Source of the DNA: Sphingomonas ginsenosidimutans
GTDB lineage: Bacteria > Pseudomonadota > Alphaproteobacteria > Sphingomonadales > Sphingomonadaceae
Direction: 5' to 3'
Length of the DNA stretch: 64,000 bases
NCBI RefSeq assembly: GCF_002374835.1
Contig: NZ_NWVD01000002.1
Coordinates: 372,001 to 436,000 of the forward strand
Shown here: positions 25,277-32,085 of the stretch, piece after piece
How positions within the stretch are numbered: position 1 is the first letter of the stretch
How the letters are laid out: every line of letters begins with the position of its first letter
Translations under genes and position numbers: made by a program
Notes under the pieces: generated by a model
The model's database searches: none
Seen by the model: only the letters and a program-made list of their open reading frames with translations
Told to the model about the DNA's origin: nothing

Positions 25277-25566
25277 CGGTGCTTCTCACCCCGGCAGAGG
25301 CCGCCGCCCGATTGCACCTGTGCACGAAAACCTTGCGCCGCCTGCGCCGGGAAGGCCACATTCGCTACGTCGCGATCACCGATCGAAAGATTTTCTACCG
25401 CCCGGAAGACTGCGACGAATTCATTGCCAGCCGCGCACGGAAGGCCGTCGAATGTCCGTCTACAAGCCGCATCACACGCAAGGCCAAGCCACGAGCCAGC
25501 GGACGCATCCTCTCGTTCACCGATCGGCGAAAGGCTGACGACGGTGGAAGATCCGGAACAGCGTAA
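25273..25566 (+). CDS. excisionase-like HTH protein
   Basis: 97 aa, GTG start overlapping the previous stop (GTGA). The N-terminal LTPAEAAARLHLCTKTLRRLRREG ... DRKIFYRPEDCDEFI is an HTH_17/Xis-type winged helix; the C-terminal tail is basic. It lies two genes before the integrase, as excision factors do. Confidence 0.75.
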   Translation: MTVLLTPAEAAARLHLCTKTLRRLRREGHIRYVAITDRKIFYRPEDCDEFIASRARKAVECPSTSRITRKAKPRASGRILSFTDRRKADDGGRSGTA

Positions 25567-26083
25567 GGAGCGCAAGCTCGCGTGGTATCGCGCAAACAGT
25601 GAGACGATCAACGCCAAGAGAAGGGCGCGCGGACGAACTGACGAAGAGCGGGCATACGCAAGGGAATATTATGCCCGCAACCGCGACGATCTGCGTGCCG
25701 CGGCCGTAGCGCGCAAGAAGCTAATCCCGATTGAGCAGGTCCGCGAGAAGGGGCGGGCTTGGGCGGCAGCAGATCGATTGAAGAACCGCGCCAAATGGCT
25801 ACTGACTGGCGCGCGATACCGATCGCGAGAGCGGGGAATGGCATGCACGATCACCGTCGCCGACATAGTGATCCCAGCCGTGTGCCCCATTCTTGGTATT
25901 CCACTCGTCATGCGTTCCGGTGGCAAGCCCCGGGCCGATGCCCCGACCTTGGATCGAATTGACAACAGCCAAGGCTACATCCCCGGCAATGTCCGGGTCA
26001 TTTCCGCAAGAGCGAATAGGCTCAAGAGCGACATGACCTATGATGAAGCTCGGCTGTTGGTGGAAAGGTGGTACGCACGATGA
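25544..26083 (+). CDS. HNH homing-type endonuclease
   Basis: About 179 aa from GTG 25544. The signature LDRIDNSQGYIPGNVRVISARANRLKSDMT is typical of free-standing phage HNH nucleases. Positioned between the excisionase-like gene and the integrase; overlaps the integrase start by 4 nt. Its position suggests insertion between xis and int (see findings). N-terminal half is basic and helical, probably for DNA binding. Confidence 0.75.
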   Translation: MEDPEQRKERKLAWYRANSETINAKRRARGRTDEERAYAREYYARNRDDLRAAAVARKKLIPIEQVREKGRAWAAADRLKNRAKWLLTGARYRSRERGMACTITVADIVIPAVCPILGIPLVMRSGGKPRADAPTLDRIDNSQGYIPGNVRVISARANRLKSDMTYDEARLLVERWYAR

Positions 26084-27171
26084 GTGTCTACAAACCCAAG
26101 AAATCGCCATACTACCATTTCGACTTTACGTGGCAGACCAACAGATACTACGGCTCGACGGGCTGCAAGTTAAAGCGCGACGCAGAACGCTATGAGGCGC
26201 GCGAGCGCACGAAGGCGATCCATGGCGGCGGCAACGCGGCGGTCATCCTCCTCGACGACGCGTGCGGTCTCTATGAGGACAAGGTCGGCGACCTGCCCAG
26301 CTGGGCCGATACCGAACGCGCCATCAAGCATCTGATCGCCGCGATCGGCGCGGCCATGCCGCTGCGCGACATCAAGCAGCTGGACCTGATGCACCTGGTG
26401 GCGAAGCGCCGCGGCACCGGGCTGGCGAACGCCAGCGTCAACCGCGAGATCGACGTGTGGCGCGCGATCTGGCGGCACGCCGCGGACGCGGAATTCGACA
26501 TCGGCCGCATGCCGAATTGGGGCAAGCTCGTGCTGAAGGTCGCGGAGAAGGCGCCGCGCGAATTGAGTGATGCCGAGGAGGTGTCGCTGTTCAGCGAAAT
26601 ACGCGAGGATCTGTATGCCTTCTGCGAATTCGCCCTGAAGACCGGGTGGCGAAAGAGCGAGGTGCTGGGGCTGCGATGGTCCGACATCGATTTGGGGGCG
26701 CGCACGGCCGTCACCAAGATCAAGGGCGGCGACGTGGTGCGCCGGCCCCTGACGCAGGACATGCTGGTCATCATCGCCAATCAGCCAAAGGCCGGGCCAT
26801 ACGTGTTCACCTATGTCGCCCAGCGCACGAAGCCGGCCTTCACCGACAAGCTGGGCCGCAAGCATCCGGCCCGGATGAAGGGCCAGCGGTACCCGATGAC
26901 CGATATGGTCCTGCGCCGCCCATGGGCAGCGGCGCTGAAGAATGCCGATGTGACGGAGTTCCGCTTCCACGATCTGCGCCACACGCGGGGCACGCGCATC
27001 CTGCGAACGACCGGAAACCTGAAGGCGGCCCAGCGCGCCCTCGCTCACCGCTCGATCAAAACGACGCTGCGTTACGCGCACGCCACAGACGACGACATCC
27101 GCCACGCGCTGGAGGTCAGCGATTCCCGGACTATTCCCGAAGCCCCGAACCGCAACGCCAAGAAAGCATAG
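26080..27171 (+). CDS. int: tyrosine recombinase integrase
   Basis: 363 aa. N-terminal arm-binding part (MSVYKPKKSPYYHFDFTW), a SAM-like core domain, and the catalytic domain with TGWRKSEVLGLRW (first Arg), FRFHDLRHTRGTRIL (His-x-x-Arg) and ALAHRSIKTTLRYAH (second His and nucleophilic Tyr). Start overlaps the HNH stop (ATGA). It reads toward the tRNA-Val fragment 36 bp beyond its stop, which marks the attachment site. Confidence 0.93.
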   Translation: MSVYKPKKSPYYHFDFTWQTNRYYGSTGCKLKRDAERYEARERTKAIHGGGNAAVILLDDACGLYEDKVGDLPSWADTERAIKHLIAAIGAAMPLRDIKQLDLMHLVAKRRGTGLANASVNREIDVWRAIWRHAADAEFDIGRMPNWGKLVLKVAEKAPRELSDAEEVSLFSEIREDLYAFCEFALKTGWRKSEVLGLRWSDIDLGARTAVTKIKGGDVVRRPLTQDMLVIIANQPKAGPYVFTYVAQRTKPAFTDKLGRKHPARMKGQRYPMTDMVLRRPWAAALKNADVTEFRFHDLRHTRGTRILRTTGNLKAAQRALAHRSIKTTLRYAHATDDDIRHALEVSDSRTIPEAPNRNAKKA

Positions 27172-27207
27172 CCTTGTCAGGTGTTTAGGTGATGGTGGAA
27201 CGCCGTC

Positions 27208-27245
27208 GTGTAAACGAGCCGCTCTACCAGCTGAGCTAAGCGCCC
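27208..27245 (-). pseudogene. tRNA-Val (TAC) 5'-half fragment at attachment junction
   Basis: Reading leftward from 27245: acceptor GGGCGCT, D-arm GCTCAGCTGGTAGAGC, stem GCTCG and anticodon loop TTTACAC (anticodon TAC). The sequence after the loop (GACGG) does not pair with GCTCG, and no T-arm or 3' acceptor follows, so the gene is broken at the anticodon loop, where tyrosine integrases often cross over. It marks the right end of the element. Confidence 0.8.
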
Positions 27246-27315
27246 GGCGCGTGCGCTACGCGGGAGGACCGTCTGTATCGCGCCGCCCCCGCCGATCAAG
27301 CGAAAAGGCGCCCGC

Positions 27316-28254
27316 TCACACCAACGGCAGCTTCGCGTCCGCCAGCGCCGCGACATAGCGGTACATCGCGTCCCGCGCCGCCGGGCTCAGCGACACGAAC
27401 GCGCGCCGGCGGTCCTGGGGGTCGGGGTGGCGGTGCAGCAGGTCGGCCGCGGTCAGCTTGCCGATCCAGCGCAGCGCGGTGGTCGGCGCCACCGCCGCCG
27501 CGATGCACAGGCTCGACACCGACACCTGCGTCCCCTCCAGCGCGGCCGCGAACAGGTCCAGCAGCATGTCCCACGCCGGATCCTCGAACAGCCCCGTACC
27601 GAAGAAACGGTCGCGCAGCCGCCGCGCGCGCAGCACGTCGCGCACCGTCGCGGCGGCGATGTCGACCGACGGCGGCGGCGCGCCGAACCGGACATGCCGG
27701 TCCGCGGCGCGCGAACCGCTACCCGCGCCGCCTTCCGCCGCGATCCGCGCCAGCAACTCGGCGATGCGCCCGACCTCCGCCTGCAACCGCGCCGCGCGCT
27801 CGCGCTCGTCGTCGGCGCTGCGTACGCGGTCGCCGGGCGAGGGGCCCGTAGTGGCGATCGCCAGCGCGGCGATCCATTCGGCCTGGTCCTGGTCGGGTGC
27901 GCACAGCAACTGCACCGCATCGGTGCGGTCGCCCAGCGTCGCGACGACCGGGTCGATCTGCGCGATCGTCATCGCCACGATCAACGGCAGCCCGCGCGCC
28001 ATGCATGTCGCGTCGGTCGCGGCCAGCAACGGCGCGAGCGCGGCATCCGCCACGCCGTCCAGGATCAGCACCACCGCATCCGCCGCAGCGGGGATCACCG
28101 ACGCCGCATCGCCCCCGGCCGTCGGCGCGTCGATCACCGACCCGCCGATCAGCGCCACCGCCGCCCTTGCCGCGACCGCGTCCGCACCATCGCCGCCCAT
28201 CACCACGAAGCGCGCGCCGGCACTGCCCGCCAGCCCGAATTGCGATCCCATCAT
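27316..28254 (-). CDS. MarR-type winged-helix regulator with N-terminal extra domain
   Basis: 312 aa. Residues about 215-305 form a MarR-like winged helix: DVLRARRLRDRFFGTGLFED, VSSLCIAAAVAPTTALRWIGKL and HPDPQDRRRAFVSLSPAARD. The first 135 residues look like an alpha/beta domain, perhaps a degenerate receiver (AVVLILDGVAD), lacking clear phospho-acceptor context. A coiled region DDERERAARLQAEVGRIAELL links them. First host gene beside the element. Target unknown. Confidence 0.75.
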   Translation of the reverse strand: MMGSQFGLAGSAGARFVVMGGDGADAVAARAAVALIGGSVIDAPTAGGDAASVIPAAADAVVLILDGVADAALAPLLAATDATCMARGLPLIVAMTIAQIDPVVATLGDRTDAVQLLCAPDQDQAEWIAALAIATTGPSPGDRVRSADDERERAARLQAEVGRIAELLARIAAEGGAGSGSRAADRHVRFGAPPPSVDIAAATVRDVLRARRLRDRFFGTGLFEDPAWDMLLDLFAAALEGTQVSVSSLCIAAAVAPTTALRWIGKLTAADLLHRHPDPQDRRRAFVSLSPAARDAMYRYVAALADAKLPLV

Positions 28255-28311
28255 TCCCCGTCCACTGTCGCCATCGTCCCCACTGCCGGCCCGTGGACCG
28301 GTCGGTGCGCG

Positions 28312-29811
28312 TCAGTCCAGAGACTTGACGATTTCCTCGACCATCTTCTTGGCGTCGGCGAGGAGCATCATGGTGTTGTCCATGTAGAAGACGTCGTTGT
28401 CGACGCCGGCATAGCCGACACCGCCCATGCTGCGCTTGACGAACAGCACGGTCTTGGCCTTCTCGACGTCCAGCACCGGCATGCCGTAGATCGGCGAGGT
28501 CTTGTCGGTCTTCGCCGCGGGGTTGGTCACGTCGTTGGCGCCGATGACGAAGGCGACATCGGTCTGCGCGAACTCGCTGTTGATGTCCTCCAGCTCGAAC
28601 ACCTCGTCATAGGGGACGTTCGCCTCGGCCAGCAGCACGTTCATATGCCCCGGCATCCGCCCCGCGACCGGGTGGATCGCATATTTCACGCGGACGCCAT
28701 GCTCCTTCAGCTTGTCGGCCATTTCGCGCAGGACATGCTGCGCCTGCGCCACCGCCATGCCGTAGCCCGGGACGATGATAACCTGTTCGGCCTGGCTCAT
28801 CAGGAAGGCGGCATCCTCCGCGCTGCCGCGCTTCCACGGCCGGTCGACCTTCGCCGCGCCGCCCGCGCCCGCTTCGGGTGCGCTGCCGAACCCGCCAGCG
28901 ATCACGCTGATGAAGCTGCGGTTCATCGCGCGGCACATGATGTAGCTCAGGATCGCGCCCGACGAGCCCACCAGCGCGCCGGTGATGATCATTGCGCTGT
29001 TGTGCAGCGTGAAGCCCATCGCCGCCGCGGCCCAGCCGGAATAGCTGTTCAGCATCGACACCACGACCGGCATGTCCGCCCCGCCGATCGGGATGATGAG
29101 CAGGAAACCGATCGCGAACGACAGGATCGTGATCGTCCAGAACACCCACGGGCTCTGGTCGACCGTGAAATACGCCACCAGCGCCAAGATCGCGGCCAGC
29201 ACCGACAGGTTGATGACGTGCCGCGCCGGCAGCATGATCGGCGCGCCGCCCATGTTGCCGTTCAGCTTCAGGAAGGCGATGACCGATCCGGAGAAGGTGA
29301 TCGCACCGATCGCGACGCCCAGCCCCATCTCGATCCGGCTGACCGGCAGGATATAGGCCAGCGGCGTGCCAGAGAGCGGGTCGACCAGGATACGCGCGAT
29401 CCCGAACGCGATCGGGTTCAGGAAGGCGGCGGCCGCCACCAGCACCGCGGCCAGGCCGACCAGCGAGTGGAACGCGGCGACCAGCTGCGGCATCGCGGTC
29501 ATCGCGATCCGCCGCGCGGTGGTGATGCCGATCACCGCGCCGATCGCGATCGCGGCAACGATCTCCAGCGCCGCGACATAGTCGATCCGCGCGATCAGCG
29601 CGGCGTAATCATATCCCTCGATCAGCGTCGTCGTGACCGGCACGTGCGTCACCAGCGTGGTGACGACGGCGATCCCCATGCCGATCATGCCGAACCGGTT
29701 GCCGCGCTGGCTGGTGGTCGGGCTGGACAGCCCGCGCAGCGCCAGGATGAAGCACACCCCGGCGATCAGGTACGCCAGCGCGACCCACGGATTGACGGCG
29801 ACATGCTCCAC
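28312..29811 (-). CDS. pntB: NAD(P) transhydrogenase subunit beta
   Basis: 499 aa. Membrane helices in the N-terminal half (ALAYLIAGVCFILALRGL and others) and a C-terminal NADP-binding dIII domain with VIVPGYGMAVAQAQH, VKYAIHPVAGRMPGHMNVLL and FVIGANDVTNPAAKTD. Couples proton entry to NADPH formation with PntAA and PntAB. In the same leftward operon, separated from pntAB by a two-hairpin repeat. Confidence 0.97.
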   Translation of the reverse strand: MEHVAVNPWVALAYLIAGVCFILALRGLSSPTTSQRGNRFGMIGMGIAVVTTLVTHVPVTTTLIEGYDYAALIARIDYVAALEIVAAIAIGAVIGITTARRIAMTAMPQLVAAFHSLVGLAAVLVAAAAFLNPIAFGIARILVDPLSGTPLAYILPVSRIEMGLGVAIGAITFSGSVIAFLKLNGNMGGAPIMLPARHVINLSVLAAILALVAYFTVDQSPWVFWTITILSFAIGFLLIIPIGGADMPVVVSMLNSYSGWAAAAMGFTLHNSAMIITGALVGSSGAILSYIMCRAMNRSFISVIAGGFGSAPEAGAGGAAKVDRPWKRGSAEDAAFLMSQAEQVIIVPGYGMAVAQAQHVLREMADKLKEHGVRVKYAIHPVAGRMPGHMNVLLAEANVPYDEVFELEDINSEFAQTDVAFVIGANDVTNPAAKTDKTSPIYGMPVLDVEKAKTVLFVKRSMGGVGYAGVDNDVFYMDNTMMLLADAKKMVEEIVKSLD

Positions 29812-29833
29812 TAGATCCTGCTCCCCCTTATAT

Positions 29834-29913
29834 CGTCATCCCGGCGAAAGCCGGATCTTTCACCACGAGCGTGCCCTTGCGGCACGAGACCCCGGCCTGC
29901 GCCGGGGTGACGA
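29834..29913. repeat. two-hairpin intergenic repeat, copy 1
   Basis: Hairpin arms CCCGGCGAAAGCCGG and CCCCGGCCTGCGCCGGGG bounded by GTCATC and GGTGACG, between pntAB and pntB. Three more copies are at 35301, 36560 and 40082. Probably a REP-like element; it could also stabilise or end mRNA. Confidence 0.75.
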
Positions 29914-30213
29914 TCAATGTTTCGCGACCGCCGGCCGCTCCTTCTTCTTGTACATCGCCAGCATCCGGCTGGTGACCGCGAAACCGCCGAAGATGTTGAC
30001 GCTGGCCAGCACCACCGCCAGCAGCCCCAGCCACTTGCCCCAAGTACTCCCCGCCGCCGCGCTGGCGATCAGCGCGCCGACGATGATGACGCTGGAAATC
30101 GCGTTGGTCACCGCCATCAACGGCGTGTGCAGCGCCGGCGTCACCGACCAGACCACGTAATAGCCGACGAAGCACGCCAGCACGAAGATCGACAGGATCG
30201 CGATGAAGTCCAT
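29914..30213 (-). CDS. pntAB: NAD(P) transhydrogenase subunit alpha part 2
   Basis: 99 aa, with three membrane helices (ILSIFVLACFVGYYVVW, AISSVIIVGALIASAAA, LLAVVLASVNIFGGF). It is the membrane part of the split alpha subunit. Its ATG overlaps the stop of the DUF559 gene (TAATG), and the ribosome site GGGGAGG is supplied by the end of the inserted cassette repeat. Confidence 0.95.
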   Translation of the reverse strand: MDFIAILSIFVLACFVGYYVVWSVTPALHTPLMAVTNAISSVIIVGALIASAAAGSTWGKWLGLLAVVLASVNIFGGFAVTSRMLAMYKKKERPAVAKH

Positions 30214-30683
30214 TAATCCTCCCCGGTACGGGGAGGGGGACCGTCAGCCGAAGGCTGATGGTGGAGGGGGCGGGCCGCTTGCGCCACGATGGAAGCGGCA
30301 ACCGCCTCCACGTCGCGCAACACGTCCGCCGCCGACACCCGGACGACCCTGAACCCGTTCTCTCTCATGAATTGATCGCGACCGCGATCGTGCATCCTGG
30401 CCGACGCGCCCGCGTGAATATGCCCGTCGACCTCGACCACCAATCGCGCGCGGGCACAGTAGAAATCGGCGATATAGGTACCGATCGGATGTTGCCGCCG
30501 GAACCTGATCCCGCCTGGCTGGCCGCGCAGGCGCTGCCACAGCATGACCTCGGGCAGCGTCATCGAACGCCGCAGCGACCGCGCACGCGCCACCTCGGGA
30601 CGAAGCGTCCGCGGCACGCCCCCTCCACCGCTCGCCTGCGGCGAGCGGTCCCCCTCCCCTTGCAGGGGAGGATACGCCATCAC
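30213..30683 (-). CDS. DUF559 Vsr-like endonuclease domain protein
   Basis: 156 aa. Core residues about 38-135: LRRSMTLPEVMLWQRLRGQ, IRFRRQHPIGTYIADFYCARARLVVEVDG and RDQFMRENGFRVVRVSAADV, the DUF559 fold related to Vsr and restriction-type nucleases. Both ends of the coding region run into the flanking inverted repeats. Its start overlaps the pntAA stop and its stop overlaps the pntAB start, so it sits in the operon without breaking a neighbour. Substrate unknown. Confidence 0.9.
   Translation of the reverse strand: MMAYPPLQGEGDRSPQASGGGGVPRTLRPEVARARSLRRSMTLPEVMLWQRLRGQPGGIRFRRQHPIGTYIADFYCARARLVVEVDGHIHAGASARMHDRGRDQFMRENGFRVVRVSAADVLRDVEAVAASIVAQAARPLHHQPSADGPPPRTGED
30218..30273 (+). 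repeat. cassette inverted repeat, left end
   Basis: Two hairpins: CCTCCCC-GGTA-CGGGGAGG and a dyad GTCAGCC-GAA-GGCTGAT, ending GGTGGAGGGGGCG. The reverse complement of 30618-30672 has the same layout and near-identical ends, with only loop and second-stem bases changed. Confidence 0.85.
30618..30672 (-). repeat. cassette inverted repeat, right end
   Basis: Inverted partner of 30218-30273 (CCTCCCC-TGCA-AGGGGAGG and CGCTCGCC-GCAG-GCGAGCG when read leftward). The two copies bound the DUF559 gene. Confidence 0.85.
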
Positions 30684-31816
30684 GACAGCAACCGCGGGTT
30701 CACCACCGCACCGTCCCTGGTCAGGCGCACCGCGTCGCCGATCTCGTCGTCGAGTACCGGCTTGCCCGCGTCCTTGTCCCAGAAGGTCGACAGGAAATTG
30801 TAGAGGTTGCGCGCGAACAGCGCGGAGGCGTCCGCGGGCAGCCGCCCGGCGACGTTGCGATGCCCGACGATCTTCACGCCGTGGCGCTCGACGATCTCGC
30901 CCGCCACCGCGCCCTCGACATTGCCGCCGCTTTCCACCGCCAGGTCGACGATCACCGATCCGGGGCGCATCGTCGCCAGCTGCGCATCGCTGATCAGCCG
31001 CGGCGCGGGGCGCCCGGGGATCAGCGCCGTCGTGATGACGATATCCTGCTTGGCGATATGCGCGGATACCAGCTCGGCCTGCGCCTTCTGATACTCCTCG
31101 CTCATCTCGGTGGCATAGCCGCCCGACCCCTCGCCCTCGATCCCGGCGACATTCTCGACGAAGATCGGCTTGGCGCCCAGCGACAGGATCTGCTCCTTGG
31201 TGGCGGAGCGCACGTCGGTGGCGGACACCTGCGCGCCCAGCCGCCGCGCCGTCGCGATCGCCTGAAGCCCGGCGACGCCGACGCCCATCACGAACACCTT
31301 GGCGGCGGAAACCGTGCCCGCCGCGGTCATCATCATCGGGAACGCGCGGCCATAGACGCCCGCGGCGTCCAGCACCGCCTTGTACCCCGCCAGGTTCGAT
31401 TGCGACGACAGGATGTCCATCGACTGCGCGCGTGTGATGCGCGGCATGAACTCCATCGCCAGCGCCTCATACCCCGCGGCGGCATAGGCATCGACGCGCG
31501 CGCGCCCTCCGTTCTCACCGGCACCGAACGGGTTCAGCCCGGCGACGATCCACGCCCCCGGCGCCGCACCGCCCAGCGTCGCGGGGTCCGGACCCTGCAC
31601 GCCCAGCACGATGCCCGCGCCCGCGAGCGTCGCCACGCGATCGCCCACGCTCGCCCCCGCCGCGGCGTAATCGCCGTCGGCATAGGATGCGCCCGCGCCG
31701 GCACCGGCCTCGACCGCCACCTGCGCGCCCAGCGCCACGAATTTCTTCACCGTCTCCGGCGTCGCGGCCACCCGGCTCTCGCCGGCAGCCCCCTCCTTAA
31801 GGACCGCGATCTTCAT
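30680..31816 (-). CDS. pntAA: NAD(P) transhydrogenase subunit alpha part 1
   Basis: 378 aa soluble NAD(H)-binding domain. Typical start MKIAVLKEGAAGESRVAATP; nucleotide-binding region VFVMGVGVAGLQAIATARRLGAQ; and QDIVITTALIPGRPAPRLI. It begins 7 nt after the cytochrome oxidase subunit IV gene and would normally be followed directly by pntAB; here the DUF559 cassette intervenes. Confidence 0.97.
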   Translation of the reverse strand: MKIAVLKEGAAGESRVAATPETVKKFVALGAQVAVEAGAGAGASYADGDYAAAGASVGDRVATLAGAGIVLGVQGPDPATLGGAAPGAWIVAGLNPFGAGENGGRARVDAYAAAGYEALAMEFMPRITRAQSMDILSSQSNLAGYKAVLDAAGVYGRAFPMMMTAAGTVSAAKVFVMGVGVAGLQAIATARRLGAQVSATDVRSATKEQILSLGAKPIFVENVAGIEGEGSGGYATEMSEEYQKAQAELVSAHIAKQDIVITTALIPGRPAPRLISDAQLATMRPGSVIVDLAVESGGNVEGAVAGEIVERHGVKIVGHRNVAGRLPADASALFARNLYNFLSTFWDKDAGKPVLDDEIGDAVRLTRDGAVVNPRLLS

Positions 31817-31823
31817 GCCGGGC

Positions 31824-31946
31824 TTACGAAATCAGCCAGATGACGAGAAAGGCGAGCAGGAAGCACGCCACCGATCCGTACTTCAGCAGGTTCAGCATGC
31901 TGAAATAGGTCGCCTCGTGCGCCTTGATGTTGGCGGGGTCGGCCAT
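31824..31946 (-). CDS. aa3-type cytochrome c oxidase subunit IV
   Basis: 40 aa, too short for most gene callers. The protein starts MADPANIKAHEATYFSMLNL and ends in one membrane helix (SVACFLLAFLVIWLIS). This matches the bacterial aa3 oxidase subunit IV family (COX4_pro_2), commonly found ahead of pntA in alphaproteobacteria. First gene of the pnt operon. Confidence 0.9.
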   Translation of the reverse strand: MADPANIKAHEATYFSMLNLLKYGSVACFLLAFLVIWLIS

Positions 31947-32085
31947 GTCGATCCTCTTCTATGTGAACGTGCCTAAAGCCTAGATGGCGCGCGGCGGCTA
32001 GGCAATATCGGCTACACTGCGCTTAAGTCGGCCTTTACCCCGATCCATTACGCCCTCGCGGATCGCTTATCCTCACGGGGCACGA

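Larger units (their letters stand above)
1..27245. mobile_element. prophage-like element, right end at tRNA-Val fragment, left end outside window
   Basis: The element carries integrase, excisionase-like, repressor, Cro-like, CII-like, replication, methyltransferase and HK97 packaging/capsid genes. The right boundary is inferred from a partial tRNA-Val gene at 27208-27245 directly beyond the integrase; host genes follow. No second copy of that tRNA segment was found at 1-475, so the left end is not in view. No head-tail connector, tail, holin or endolysin gene is visible in these 27 kb. A terminator at 2851-2873 separates the capsid operon from a second AlpA/primase module, so this may be more than one element. 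Confidence 0.85.

Noticed and set aside
27172..27245. Intact tRNA-Val gene
   Set aside because: The anticodon stem is not closed on the 3' side and T-arm and acceptor 3' strand are missing.
30213..30683. Insertion sequence in the pnt operon
   Set aside because: The gene is a DUF559 nuclease with no DDE or HUH transposase motif; described instead as a nuclease cassette with repeat ends.
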